NCBI GenBank assembly: GCA_947374535.1
Contig: CANCCJ010000029.1
Span: 1 to 28,583, forward strand
Length of the DNA: 28,583 nucleotides
Direction: 5' to 3'
Source of the DNA: Comamonadaceae bacterium
GTDB taxonomy: Bacteria; Pseudomonadota; Gammaproteobacteria; Burkholderiales; Burkholderiaceae
The notes under the pieces were generated by a model that was given only the letters and a program-made list of their open reading frames with translations, searched no databases and had not been told where the DNA came from. The translations under genes were made by a program, and so were the position numbers. Shown one piece after another: positions 16,948-25,291 of this stretch (positions are counted from its first letter, which is position 1; each line of letters opens with the position of its first letter).

Positions 16948-17163
16948 TTACAGCTTCGCAATCGACACTTCCGTTGACTTGACCAAAGCCACGACTTCTG
17001 AGCCAACGACCAATGCCAAGTCGTCTACTGATCGTGTGGTGATGACCGAGGTGACGATGCCCCAGGGGGTTTCGACATCAATCTCTGAGACGACATCGCC
17101 GCGAATGATTTCGCGCACTTTGCCTTTGAACTGATTGCGTACGTTGATGGCTTGAATGGACAT
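16948..17163 (-). CDS. ssuF: Molbindin-like TOBE protein SsuF
   Basis: A 71-residue single TOBE/molbindin domain: SIQAINVRNQFKGKVREI, then ETPWGIVTSVITTRSVDDL and VGSEVVALVKSTEVSI. ATG at 17163 has a strong TAAGGAG site; the longer frame upstream is not used. As last gene of the sulfonate operon it matches SsuF of the pseudomonad ssuEADCBF operon, a molbindin-like protein needed for use of some sulfonates or sulfate esters. It may bind molybdate or another oxyanion. Confidence 0.9.
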   Translation of the reverse strand: MSIQAINVRNQFKGKVREIIRGDVVSEIDVETPWGIVTSVITTRSVDDLALVVGSEVVALVKSTEVSIAKL

Positions 17164-17210
17164 GGGGTTCTCCTTAAAAAGTCCGTGATGAAAAAGGTAT
17201 GCGTCGTTTT

Positions 17211-18041
17211 TTAAATCGCCCAGCGCAAACCATGCGCGGGCAAGCCTGGCCATGCGTCGTCGTTGGCGGGTGTGGTTTCTTCGTCTGGGTGTTGCAGCAC
17301 GCGGTCCAAGATGCGTTTTTCCAAAGCGGCAAAGCGTGCATCGCCACGTGAGCGAGGGCGTGGCAAATCAATGCGTTCGTCCAAGGCCACTGTGCCGTCT
17401 TCAATCAAGATGACGCGATCGGCCAAGGCCACGGCCTCTTGCACATCGTGGGTCACGAGCAGCCCGGTAAAACCGTTGTCGCACCAGAGTTGTTCAATGA
17501 GGGCATGCATCTCAATGCGGGTCAGCGCATCCAAAGCGCCCAAAGGTTCGTCTAGCAACAGCAAGCGTGGGTTGTGTACCAAGGCACGGGCCAAAGCCAC
17601 GCGTTGGCGCTGGCCTCCCGAAAGCTTGGCTGGCCATTCATTCAAACGGTCACCCAAACCTACTTGATTCAACACCTTCACAGCATCCTCATGGTGTGAT
17701 TCGGGCAAGCCCAAAGCCACGTTGTCGGCCACACGTTGCCAAGGCAGCAAGCGTGCTTCTTGAAACATGATGCGTGTGTCAGTGCGCAAGCCCGTCACGT
17801 CTTGACCGTTGATTTGCAGCTTGCCCTGTGTGGGCGCTTCAAGGCCCGCCACCAGACGCAGCAGCGTACTTTTGCCACAACCACTGCGACCGACGATGGC
17901 CACAAACTCGCCCGGCTCAATGGTGAGAACGGTGTTGTGCAGCACTTGGCGTTGGCCATAGGCTTTGCCCACGTTTTGAATGTCAAGGCGAACCCCGCCC
18001 GAAAAAGCACCTGCGGGTGTGGTGGACGTTGTGTGTGTCAT
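17211..18041 (-). CDS. ssuB: Sulfonate ABC transporter ATPase SsuB
   Basis: A 276-residue ATPase of the nitrate/sulfonate/taurine group. It has Walker [10 protein letters not shown] at 51-59, [12 protein letters not shown] as Q-loop, [31 protein letters not shown] and [14 protein letters not shown]. The EARLLPW pattern is typical of SsuB. It follows ssuC by 13 bases. The C-terminal tail after [15 protein letters not shown] is longer than in E. coli SsuB. Confidence 0.95.
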   Translation of the reverse strand: MTHTTSTTPAGAFSGGVRLDIQNVGKAYGQRQVLHNTVLTIEPGEFVAIVGRSGCGKSTLLRLVAGLEAPTQGKLQINGQDVTGLRTDTRIMFQEARLLPWQRVADNVALGLPESHHEDAVKVLNQVGLGDRLNEWPAKLSGGQRQRVALARALVHNPRLLLLDEPLGALDALTRIEMHALIEQLWCDNGFTGLLVTHDVQEAVALADRVILIEDGTVALDERIDLPRPRSRGDARFAALEKRILDRVLQHPDEETTPANDDAWPGLPAHGLRWAI

Positions 18042-18054
18042 GTCTGTCTTTCCA

Positions 18055-18939
18055 TCATTGGTAGCCTGGGTGCCAGCGCAACCAATAGCGCTCTAAGCCC
18101 TTGGCAAACACATCGGCCAATTTGCCAAGAATGGCGTAGAGCAAGATGCCCACCAGCACCACATCGGTTTGTAAAAACTCACGCGCATTCATGGTGAGGT
18201 AGCCAATGCCCGCTTGCGCGGAAATGGTTTCGGCCACGATGAGAATGACCCACATCAGCCCCAGCGAAAAACGCAAACCCACCAAGATCGAAGACAAAGC
18301 ACCGGGCAAGATGATTTGGCGATACAAGCCCCATTGCGACAGGCCATAGGTGCGGCCCATTTCAATCAAGCCCACATCGACATTGCGAATGCCATGAAAG
18401 GTGTTGATGTAAATCGGAAAGAACACAGCGACCGAAATCAAAAACAACTTGGCGGTTTCATCAATGCCAAACCAGAGGATGACTAAGGGAATCAAAGCCA
18501 AGGCGGGAATGTTGCGCACCATTTGAATGGTGGAGTCGAGCAAGGTTTCAGCCCAGCGGATGGAGCCGGTGAGCAGCCCTAAGCCCAAGCCCAAACCGCC
18601 ACCCACGGCCAAGCCGAGCAATGCGCGGCCTGCGCTGATTTGCACGTGCTTCCACAGCTCACCCGTTTCGGCCAAAGCCCATGCGGCATCGACCACTGAA
18701 AGGGGTGCAGGCAACACGCGCACCGAGATCCACCCCTGCACGGATGAGATTTGCCACACGCTCACCAAGAGCAGCGGCACCAGCCAAGGCAAAAGGCGCT
18801 GAAACACTGCGTGTGCCAAGCTGCGCAGCTTGTCACATGGAAACCAAGCCTCTTGCGCGTCTTGGTACCAAGTGGCTTGCAACACACCCGACTCCATCGC
18901 AGTCAATGCAGCCAGTTGTTGATCAGAGGTTCGTGACAT
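18055..18939 (-). CDS. ssuC: Sulfonate ABC transporter permease SsuC
   Basis: A permease of about 294 residues with six helices starting near residue 50 and the EAA-type loop ([32 protein letters not shown]). An N-terminal cytoplasmic stretch of about 45 residues precedes the first helix. ATG at 18939 is chosen over GTG at 18945. It follows ssuD by 10 bases and forms the channel energised by SsuB. Confidence 0.93.
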   Translation of the reverse strand: MSRTSDQQLAALTAMESGVLQATWYQDAQEAWFPCDKLRSLAHAVFQRLLPWLVPLLLVSVWQISSVQGWISVRVLPAPLSVVDAAWALAETGELWKHVQISAGRALLGLAVGGGLGLGLGLLTGSIRWAETLLDSTIQMVRNIPALALIPLVILWFGIDETAKLFLISVAVFFPIYINTFHGIRNVDVGLIEMGRTYGLSQWGLYRQIILPGALSSILVGLRFSLGLMWVILIVAETISAQAGIGYLTMNAREFLQTDVVLVGILLYAILGKLADVFAKGLERYWLRWHPGYQ

Positions 18940-18949
18940 ACGCACTCAC

Positions 18950-20098
18950 TCAGCTTTGCGACACACGTTTTTCAACGGGCACCAAGTTGTTGGCCATGAC
19001 TTCGCCAAAGGGGCTGACCAAGTTCACATTGGCGGCGGTGGTTTGAGGTGTTACACCAATGTGTGGAAACACCAACTCGGCGAAGCGGTAGGTCTCTTCC
19101 AAGTGCGGGTAACCCGATAGCACAAAGGTGTCTGCGCCAATCTCTTGATACTCTTTGAGGCGCTTGGCAATGGTTTGGCCATCGCCCACCAAGGCCGTGC
19201 CTGCACCACCGCGCACCAAGCCCACACCGGCCCACAAGTTGGGGCTGATCTCTAGCTTGTTGCGGTTGCCACCATGCAGCTCGCGCATGCGGCGTTGGCC
19301 TTCAGAGTCCATGCTGGCCAAGCCTGCTTGTGCTTTGGCAATGGTTTCATCATCTAAGTGTTTGATGAGGTCGTCTGCTGCGGCCCATGCTGCCTCGTTG
19401 GTTTCGCGTGGGATGACGTGCAAGCGCACACCAAACTTGACTTTGCGCCCAAGCTTGGTAGCGCGTTGGCGAATGTCGTCAAATTTCTTAGCCACTTCTT
19501 CGGGTGGCTCGCCCCAGGTGAGGTAGAGCTCGACCTTCTCGGCAGCCAAGTCGTGCGCTGCATCTGACGAGCCACCAAAGTACAGCGGTGGGTAGGGACG
19601 TTGCACGGGTGGGAACAACTGACGTGCGCCTTTGACCTTGACGTGTTTGCCGTCAAAGTCCACCGTCTCGCCTGAGAGCACACGGGTATACACATCCAAA
19701 AATTCACGGGCGTGTTCATAGCGTTCGTCGTGGCTCAAGAAAGTGCCATCCGCTTCTAAGTCGCTGCTGTCGCCACCTGCCACGATGTTGACCAACAAGC
19801 GGCCTTCGCTCAAACGGTCAAACGTGGCGGTTTGGCGTGCGGCTACGGTGGGCGACATGATGCTAGGGCGCAAGGCCACCAAGAACTTCAAGCGTTGTGT
19901 GACGGAAATCAAACTCGCGGCGGCAATCCACGGGTCTTCGCAAGAGCGCCCCGTGGGCAACAACACGCCGCCGTAGCCGAGCTTGTCTGCCGCTTGTGCG
20001 ATTTGCTTCATGTAGGCGTGGTCCACAGCGCGCGCGCCTTGTGAGGTGCCGAGGTAACGGCCATCGCCGTGGAGAGGAATAAACCAAAAAATATTCAT
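18950..20098 (-). CDS. ssuD: FMNH2-dependent alkanesulfonate monooxygenase SsuD
   Basis: A 382-residue bacterial luciferase-fold enzyme that cleaves alkanesulfonates to aldehyde and sulfite using FMNH2 from SsuE. Diagnostic stretches are [29 protein letters not shown] (active-site Cys53), [39 protein letters not shown] and [13 protein letters not shown]. The length is normal. It is cytoplasmic. The sulfite formed feeds assimilation to sulfide and then CysK. Confidence 0.96.
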   Translation of the reverse strand: MNIFWFIPLHGDGRYLGTSQGARAVDHAYMKQIAQAADKLGYGGVLLPTGRSCEDPWIAAASLISVTQRLKFLVALRPSIMSPTVAARQTATFDRLSEGRLLVNIVAGGDSSDLEADGTFLSHDERYEHAREFLDVYTRVLSGETVDFDGKHVKVKGARQLFPPVQRPYPPLYFGGSSDAAHDLAAEKVELYLTWGEPPEEVAKKFDDIRQRATKLGRKVKFGVRLHVIPRETNEAAWAAADDLIKHLDDETIAKAQAGLASMDSEGQRRMRELHGGNRNKLEISPNLWAGVGLVRGGAGTALVGDGQTIAKRLKEYQEIGADTFVLSGYPHLEETYRFAELVFPHIGVTPQTTAANVNLVSPFGEVMANNLVPVEKRVSQS

Positions 20099-20128
20099 GA
20101 GGTGTTCTCTTTGCTGAAGGTGAATGAA

Positions 20129-21169
20129 TTAACGAGCGAAGCGCCAAACGATGTCGGACACGCGCACGTGTTTGGGAATGAGAGCCAAACGCGCAAACGC
20201 ATCAGCCACTTGCTGCTGACTGGCAGCGGCCTCTGCATTGAGCAAACCAACGGGCGAGCGGGGGCGGCGCTTCAAAAAAAGGCTGACCACCCCAGCATCC
20301 AAACCACTGAAGTTGGCAATCAGCTTGATGGCTTCGGGGCGGTGCTCTTGCACAAAGCGGTCGGCGCGTGTGAGTTCTTCAAACAGCGCAAGCAAAACGT
20401 CTGGGTATTGGTTGGCCAATGCGGTGGACGACAAATAAAACGAGTTATTGCCAGACAAGCCCACGCCCGTGGTGATGACGCGTGTGGGCAAGGCCAATTC
20501 AGTGGCGGCATAGAACGGGTCCCAAATCGCCCACGCATCCACGCTCTTGCGTTCAAACGCGGCACGCGCATCGGCGGGTGTGAGGTAGATGGGCTGGATG
20601 TCAGTCCACTGCAAGCCCGCCTTCTCGACGGCACGCACCAACAGGTAATGCGCGCTAGAGCCTTTTTGCAAAGCGATTTTTTTGCCTTTCAAGTCAGGCA
20701 AGGTTTTGATGGGCGAGTCTTGCAACACCAAAACAGCCGAGCTCTCGGGCTTGGCAGGCTCGGCACCGACGTAGTACAAGTCTTTGCCTGCGGCTTGAGC
20801 GAACACAGGCGGTGCGTCACCCGTCAGGCCAAACTCCAAAGCACCGACCGACAAAGCCTCTAGCAACTGGGGGCCTGCGGGAAATTCAATCCACGACACC
20901 TTGGTGGTGGGGAAGCGTTTTTCCAGCACGCCTTGCTGCTTCAAGACCACTAAGTTCACGGCTGATTTTTGGTAGCCAATGCGCAGCTGCTCCAGTGGCT
21001 TAGCGCTTGCTGAGGCTGTGGCTTTGGTTTGTGCAAAAGCACTTGGCGTCGTGAATGGCGCGGTCAACCCCCACGCCCCCGCTGACAAGGCCAACATGCG
21101 CAACAGTTCACGACGGTTGTTGGCTTGTGTCAAAGCTTTGGGCTCTCGTTTGAACAGTTCATGCGTCAT
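20129..21169 (-). CDS. ssuA: Aliphatic sulfonate-binding protein SsuA (copy 1)
   Basis: A 346-residue periplasmic binding protein. The signal region NNRRELLRMLALSAGAWGL ends near PSAFAQ (about residue 47) and looks Tat-like. The mature part begins LRIGYQKSAVNLVVLKQQG, then FPAGPQLLEALSVGALEFG, GDAPPVFAQAAG, DLKGKKIALQKGSSAHYLL and VDAWAIWDPF, the hallmarks of SsuA. TAAGGAG lies well placed before the ATG. It is about half identical by eye to the next upstream gene, from which it is 22 bases away. Confidence 0.93.
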   Translation of the reverse strand: MTHELFKREPKALTQANNRRELLRMLALSAGAWGLTAPFTTPSAFAQTKATASASAKPLEQLRIGYQKSAVNLVVLKQQGVLEKRFPTTKVSWIEFPAGPQLLEALSVGALEFGLTGDAPPVFAQAAGKDLYYVGAEPAKPESSAVLVLQDSPIKTLPDLKGKKIALQKGSSAHYLLVRAVEKAGLQWTDIQPIYLTPADARAAFERKSVDAWAIWDPFYAATELALPTRVITTGVGLSGNNSFYLSSTALANQYPDVLLALFEELTRADRFVQEHRPEAIKLIANFSGLDAGVVSLFLKRRPRSPVGLLNAEAAASQQQVADAFARLALIPKHVRVSDIVWRFAR

Positions 21170-21191
21170 GACAACTCCTTAGGCTTTGTGC

Positions 21192-22166
21192 TTAGCTCAA
21201 GTTCACGGGTGCAGCGTGCAAGAGGTTGAGCTTCTTTGGAATCAGCTTGAGTTCAAAGAAGGTGTCTGCAATGCTTTGCTGCTCTTCCAAAATGCTTTGC
21301 GTCACAGGGGCTGTGCCATATGCAGCGCGTGCCACAAAGGTTTCTGTGATGCTCTTGTCTAACCCCAACACGTGCGACAGCTCCACGGCTGCGGCTGGTT
21401 TGTTCTTGGAAATCCATGTGTCAATGCTGTTGACTTCTTCAATGGCGATCTTCAACACATCGGTGTTATGTGTGGCGAATTCACGTGAAGTGAAGTAGTA
21501 GCCACGGTTTTTGGCAATACCTGTTGCATCGACCAGCAGCTGCGCATCGAGTGTTTTTTGTGCAGAAGCCAAGAACGGGTCCCAGATGATCCATGCGTCT
21601 ACCGCACCTTTTTCAAACGCAGCGCGTGCGTCAGGAGGCGGCAGGTGAACCGACTGCACATCGCTGTAGTTGAGGCCGTTTTTCTCTAGCAGTTTCACCA
21701 AGAAGTACTGCACGTTGGAGCCTTTGTTGTAGGCCACACGTTTGCCTTTGAGATCGGCCACGGTTTTGATGGGCGAGCCCTTGGGCACGATGATGGCTTC
21801 CAAGCGGGGGCGCGGCACGGTGGCACCTGCGTACACCAGCGGTGCGCCCGCAGCTTGGGCAAAGATGGGGGGCGCTTCGCCCACATCACCAAAGTCAATC
21901 GCGCCCACATTCAAGGCTTCCAGCTGCACAGGGCCTGCGTTGAATTCGGTCCATGTGACGTTCACACCCAGAGGGGCCAAGCGTTTCTCCAAACTGCCAC
22001 GCGCTTTGAGGATCGAGAGCCAACCTTTTTGATGGCCAATGCGCAAGGTGCGTGTGGCTTTTTGTGCGAAGGCGGGAAAGCTTGCGCCGACAGTGCCAAT
22101 CGCAGTGGATGCAGCGGCAGCAGTGGCTAAGAAACGGCGACGAGAAATATCAGAGGCGAATGTCAT
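21192..22166 (-). CDS. ssuA: Aliphatic sulfonate-binding protein SsuA (copy 2)
   Basis: A 324-residue periplasmic binding protein with a clear Tat signal (SRRRFLATAAAAS, cleavage likely after AFA near residue 34). Shared SsuA motifs are LRIGHQKGWLSILKARG, FNAGPVQLEALNVGAIDFG, GEAPPIFAQAAG, DLKGKRVAYNKGSN and VDAWIIWDPF. Two SsuA proteins serving one SsuBC transporter suggest wider substrate range. A 156-base gap separates it from ssuE upstream. Confidence 0.93.
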   Translation of the reverse strand: MTFASDISRRRFLATAAAASTAIGTVGASFPAFAQKATRTLRIGHQKGWLSILKARGSLEKRLAPLGVNVTWTEFNAGPVQLEALNVGAIDFGDVGEAPPIFAQAAGAPLVYAGATVPRPRLEAIIVPKGSPIKTVADLKGKRVAYNKGSNVQYFLVKLLEKNGLNYSDVQSVHLPPPDARAAFEKGAVDAWIIWDPFLASAQKTLDAQLLVDATGIAKNRGYYFTSREFATHNTDVLKIAIEEVNSIDTWISKNKPAAAVELSHVLGLDKSITETFVARAAYGTAPVTQSILEEQQSIADTFFELKLIPKKLNLLHAAPVNLS

Positions 22167-22287
22167 ACAAGGTCCTATTCAATGCAATGAGCGGTCAAGG
22201 TTCAGATGTGAATGGCCAAGGCTTCGCCCAGACCGCGTTCACAGCGGTTTCGAAAAAAAACTGAGGAGAGTTAGAGAGACGTTTGCA

Positions 22288-22303
22288 TCAAGCCAGCGCT
22301 TGA
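22288..22303 (-). other. Hairpin in the ssuE-ssuA gap
   Basis: The 156-base gap 22167-22322 holds no gene. A perfect 6-bp stem (TCAAGC / GCTTGA, 4-base loop) lies 20 bases after the ssuE stop; a run of T follows only about 25 bases later, so it is not a standard terminator. It could be a processing or stabilising hairpin. Confidence 0.3.
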
Positions 22304-22322
22304 GGTCAACACGGGGGTGTGG

Positions 22323-22913
22323 TTAGACACTACATCGCACTTGCGAGAAGTTCACATTCGAGAAGCGTCCCGCGTTGGTGAGCGTGGGGGCGATGTGTTC
22401 GGTGATCAAGGTGTTCACCGCTTCATCCAAACGGTCCCCAATGTCTTGCGTGACGTGGTAGCCGCCTTCGGGATTGACCACCACTTGTGCATCCGTGGCG
22501 TAGATGCCGGGCAAGATGTTCTTCGCACCCAGCGACTGCAGCACAGGCCGCAGTGCGTAGTCCAAAGCCAGCATGTGGTGTGGGCTGCCACCCGTGGCCA
22601 AGGGCAATACGGTTTTGCCTTTGAGTGCGGTTTGCGGCAGCAAATCCAAAAACACTTTCAACACACCGCTGTAAGCCGCTTTGTAAACCGGTGTGGCGAC
22701 CACCACGATGTCAGCCGCAGCCACTTGGGCGGTGGCGCGAATCACCGCGGGGTTGCCAAAGTCTGCCAGCAGCAGCGCTTGGGGAGGCAAGTCACGCACA
22801 CGCAGGGTCTGAACTTGCGCGCCACGAAACACCAAGCGCTGTCCCGCTGCACTGAGCAACGCGGCGGTGCGCGAACGCTCAGAGGGGCTGCCAGCAATCA
22901 AGAGAACAGACAT
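22323..22913 (-). CDS. ssuE: NAD(P)H-dependent FMN reductase SsuE
   Basis: A 196-residue flavodoxin-fold reductase providing FMNH2 to SsuD. The phosphate loop is AGSPSERSRTAALL; ATPVYKAAYSGVLKVFLDLLPQ carries the SsuE-type tyrosine/pi-helix region, and PLATGGSPHHMLALDYALRPVL is typical. It starts 6 bases after the sbp2 stop. Length and motifs fit SsuE well. Confidence 0.95.
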   Translation of the reverse strand: MSVLLIAGSPSERSRTAALLSAAGQRLVFRGAQVQTLRVRDLPPQALLLADFGNPAVIRATAQVAAADIVVVATPVYKAAYSGVLKVFLDLLPQTALKGKTVLPLATGGSPHHMLALDYALRPVLQSLGAKNILPGIYATDAQVVVNPEGGYHVTQDIGDRLDEAVNTLITEHIAPTLTNAGRFSNVNFSQVRCSV

Positions 22914-22919
22914 GACTGG

Positions 22920-23945
22920 TTACTTCTTCAAATAGATTTGGTCGAAACTCGCACCGTCAGCAAAGTGATCTTTGGTGGCTTTGGTCCAGCCGCCAAACGA
23001 CTTGTCGATGGTCACCAAGTTCAGCTTAGGAAACTGCTTGGCGTATTTCGCTTGGGCTTTGGGCGATGTGGGGCGGTAGAAGTTTTTGCCTGCAATGTCT
23101 TGGCCTTCGTCGCTGTAGAGGTATTCCAAATACGCTTGCGACACGGCACGTGTGCCCTTCTTGTCCACGTTTTTGTCGACCACGGTCACCGCAGGTTCCG
23201 CGAGGATAGAGATGGAAGGCACGATCACATCAAACTTGGCACCGAATTCTTTTTCGAGCAAGTAGGCTTCGTTTTCCCAAGCGATCAATACATCACCTTG
23301 GTTACGCTGTGCAAACGTGATGGTCGAGCCACGCGCACCGGTGTCGAGCACGGGCACGTTCTCGTAGAGTTTTTTCACAAAGTCTTTGGCTTTGCTCTCA
23401 TCACCTTTGGGGCTACCGTATTTGCGTTTGGCGAATTCCCAAGCTGCCAAGTAGTTCCAACGTGCGCCACCGGATGTTTTGGGGTTGGGTGTGATGACAC
23501 TGATACCGGGCTTAACCAAGTCGTCCCAGTCTTTGATGCCTTTGGGGTTGCCTTCGCGCACCACCAAGATGATGGTGGAGGTGTAGGGTGAGCTGTTGTG
23601 TGGCAAACGCTTTTGCCAATCTTTAGGAATAAGCGCGCCATGTTCGTGCAACGCATCGGTGTCGCCACCCAAAGCCAAGGTGGCCACATCGGCATCCAAG
23701 CCATCGATGATGGAGCGGGCTTTTTTGCCAGAGCCACCGTGCGATTGCTTGATGGTCACGTCTTGGCCTGTCTTGCCTTTCCAATATTTGGCAAAGGCTT
23801 GGTTGAACTCGACATACAACTCACGGGTGGGGTCATACGACACATTGAGCAGGGTCACGGGCGCAGGCTGTGCGGCTGCAAAACCTGTCACGGCCAACAA
23901 AGCGCTGGCTGCGAGTGTCTTAAGAAAGTCTTTACGTTGAATCAT
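22920..23945 (-). CDS. sbp: Sulfate-binding periplasmic protein (second copy)
   Basis: A 341-residue exported binding protein. ATG at 23945 has AAAGGGA upstream; the frame extends further but without support. The signal is [21 protein letters not shown]. Family motifs are [49 protein letters not shown] and [18 protein letters not shown], closer to classical Sbp than the first copy. It heads the ssu operon, with ssuE only 6 bases on. It may donate sulfate to CysTWA encoded 14 kb away, which would explain control by the same element. Confidence 0.94.
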   Translation of the reverse strand: MIQRKDFLKTLAASALLAVTGFAAAQPAPVTLLNVSYDPTRELYVEFNQAFAKYWKGKTGQDVTIKQSHGGSGKKARSIIDGLDADVATLALGGDTDALHEHGALIPKDWQKRLPHNSSPYTSTIILVVREGNPKGIKDWDDLVKPGISVITPNPKTSGGARWNYLAAWEFAKRKYGSPKGDESKAKDFVKKLYENVPVLDTGARGSTITFAQRNQGDVLIAWENEAYLLEKEFGAKFDVIVPSISILAEPAVTVVDKNVDKKGTRAVSQAYLEYLYSDEGQDIAGKNFYRPTSPKAQAKYAKQFPKLNLVTIDKSFGGWTKATKDHFADGASFDQIYLKK

Positions 23946-23985
23946 TTGGTTCCCTTTTAAATCCAGCAATATTTGCAATGGATGG

Positions 23986-24050
23986 ATTCTTAGCGCAGAC
24001 GCACTAAAAGGGAACGACAGAGTTTTTGGTTGTTAATAACCAAAACATCT
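23986..24050 (-). promoter_or_regulatory. Sulfonate operon promoter with shared sulfur element, copy 3
   Basis: Bases 24012-24050 keep the layout of copies 1 and 2 (GAACGAC, T/G-rich middle, GTTAAT, AAAACATCT) with more changes. They contain a strong inverted repeat, TTTTGGTT and AACCAAAA around a 6-base centre (24024-24045). Read leftward, a weak -35 near GTTCC and -10 TAAGAAT (23992-23986) follow, about 41 bases before the sbp2 ATG. The same dyad could in principle also fold as a hairpin after soxZ. Confidence 0.55.
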
Positions 24051-24058
24051 AAGGCTAA

Positions 24059-24376
24059 TTAAATAGACCCGACGGTGGCCTCATCACTTCGGCTGTCGCC
24101 ATGGTTGTCTTTCCATTGAATGGCCACCTTGTCACCCGCCTTGGTGCCTTTCAAGGTGAACTGCCAAAACGGGTTTTTGGACACGGCGGTTCCCCACTCT
24201 GCGGTCATCACCGATTTGCCATTGAGCAAGACCGTGACGTCTTGGATGTGCCAAGCTGGAATGAGTTTTCCACCGCCATCTTTGCGCTGGCCAGATTCCA
24301 TTTCATGGTTCATCAATACGCGCACAGTGGCATTGCTGCCAGCGGGAACGATACGAATACGAGAGGCTTCAGACAT
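24059..24376 (-). CDS. soxZ: Sulfur-oxidation carrier subunit SoxZ
   Basis: A 105-residue immunoglobulin-like protein, partner of SoxY. Family features are RIRIVPAGSNATVRVLMNHEMESGQRKD, IPAWHIQDVTVLLNGK, AEWGTAVSKNPFWQFTLKG and DNHGDSRSDEATV. No signal peptide is expected, since SoxZ is exported bound to SoxY. AGAGGA precedes the ATG, 17 bases after soxY. Confidence 0.96.
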   Translation of the reverse strand: MSEASRIRIVPAGSNATVRVLMNHEMESGQRKDGGGKLIPAWHIQDVTVLLNGKSVMTAEWGTAVSKNPFWQFTLKGTKAGDKVAIQWKDNHGDSRSDEATVGSI

Positions 24377-24393
24377 GGGGTGTGTTCCTCTCG

Positions 24394-24849
24394 TTATTCG
24401 CCACAGCCACCGAGGGTGACCTTGATGTCGCGCTTCGCGAAATAGGCTTTGCCGTCTTGCGTCAGCGCTACAGCGTACACATCGGACGATTGGTTCATCT
24501 TGATACGCAACGAAAACTGGCTGTCCACGGCGGGGCTGATCTGAAAATTAGCCACCAAGGCGGAAGGATTTTTTTCGACCAACAACAGCATGCGTTTGAC
24601 ATTGGGCAAGGTGGTACCAAAAGCCAGCATGACACTGGCGCCGTTGTCCGCAATCTCTGGCCCTGTGATCGACACATCGGCGCTCGCCACGGGCGCGGAT
24701 GCACCCAAAGCTTTGATCGCCGCGGCGACAGACTTGGCTTCGAATGCTGCTTTCTCATAGGCCATGGCTTTGAACGGCAACAAGCCAGCTGCACCCAGCA
24801 AGCTGGCCACAGCCCAACTGCTTTGAAGGGTTTGACGTCGGTTCAACAT
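24394..24849 (-). CDS. soxY: Thiosulfate-oxidation carrier protein SoxY
   Basis: A 151-residue periplasmic protein with a Tat-like signal (LNRRQTLQSSWAVASLLGAAG). It carries sulfur intermediates on the C-terminal cysteine: the end reads VTLGGCGE, with Cys149 in a variant of the usual GGCGG. The region SPAVDSQFSLRIKMNQSSDVYAVA is typical. ATG at 24849 is chosen because the Tat signal starts there and AGAGA precedes it. It is divergent from the cytochrome gene. Confidence 0.94.
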   Translation of the reverse strand: MLNRRQTLQSSWAVASLLGAAGLLPFKAMAYEKAAFEAKSVAAAIKALGASAPVASADVSITGPEIADNGASVMLAFGTTLPNVKRMLLLVEKNPSALVANFQISPAVDSQFSLRIKMNQSSDVYAVALTQDGKAYFAKRDIKVTLGGCGE

Positions 24850-24876
24850 GGGATTTCTCTCGAAAAAAGTGCATTT

Positions 24877-24906
24877 TGCCTGAGCAAGTCCGCTTAGACT
24901 CAGGCA
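24877..24906. promoter_or_regulatory. Candidate operator between soxY and the cytochrome gene
   Basis: A perfect 8-bp inverted repeat, TGCCTGAG and CTCAGGCA, whose arms are about two DNA turns apart centre to centre, lies near the middle of the 95-base divergent region. A dimeric repressor covering both promoters, such as the ArsR protein at 26635-27051, is a reasonable reader. No T-run follows, so a terminator is unlikely. Confidence 0.5.
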
Positions 24907-24944
24907 CAAATTTTTGTTCATTGATTGACGAGCTGGAGTTCACC

Positions 24945-25280
24945 ATGACACAACGCTTTTCTGTGCGACACCGCTGGGCCTTGGCTGCCGCCGTGTCTGC
25001 CTGCTTCTTTTCTAACGCACAGGCGCAATCATCTGCCGACACTTTGTACCAACGCGTCACAGCAGCCACATGCGCCAACTGCCACGGCACTGAAGGCCGC
25101 ACCACCGAAGGCTCGGCCATTCCTGCATTGGCTGGCATGCCCAAGGAATACATGGTCTTGCAAATGAAAGCTTTCAAAGAAGGCACACGCCCTGCCACGG
25201 TGATGCATCAAATCACCAAAGGTCTGACCGATGCACAAGTCGACAGCGTCGCCTCGTATTACGCCAGCCTCAAACGCTGA
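24945..25280 (+). CDS. soxE: Periplasmic monohaem cytochrome c (SoxE/FccA-like)
   Basis: A 111-residue exported cytochrome. ATG at 24945 follows CTGGAG; the signal (RHRWALAAAVSACFFSNAQA) ends near residue 28. Haem attachment is CANCH (Cys43, Cys46, His47), and Met87 in ATVMHQI is the likely sixth ligand. It resembles class I c553-type subunits paired with flavocytochrome c sulfide dehydrogenase, whose gene follows by 11 bases. The soxE label follows that position. Confidence 0.88.
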   Translation: MTQRFSVRHRWALAAAVSACFFSNAQAQSSADTLYQRVTAATCANCHGTEGRTTEGSAIPALAGMPKEYMVLQMKAFKEGTRPATVMHQITKGLTDAQVDSVASYYASLKR

Positions 25281-25291
25281 AAGGACACATC

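Noticed and set aside
22230..22262. ACCGC / GCGGT stem beside a run of eight A
   Set aside because: On the leftward transcript the T-run precedes the stem, and on the plus strand the tract is A, so it cannot be a terminator in either direction.
22317..23591. A 424-codon open frame on the plus strand
   Set aside because: It lies antisense to ssuE and sbp2, both of which have clear family motifs. The translation is rich in His, Arg and Gln, as expected of a shadow frame.
24024..24045. Inverted repeat as the soxYZ terminator
   Set aside because: No proper T-run follows the stem leftward, and the repeat falls inside the element shared with two other operons, so a regulatory reading is preferred.
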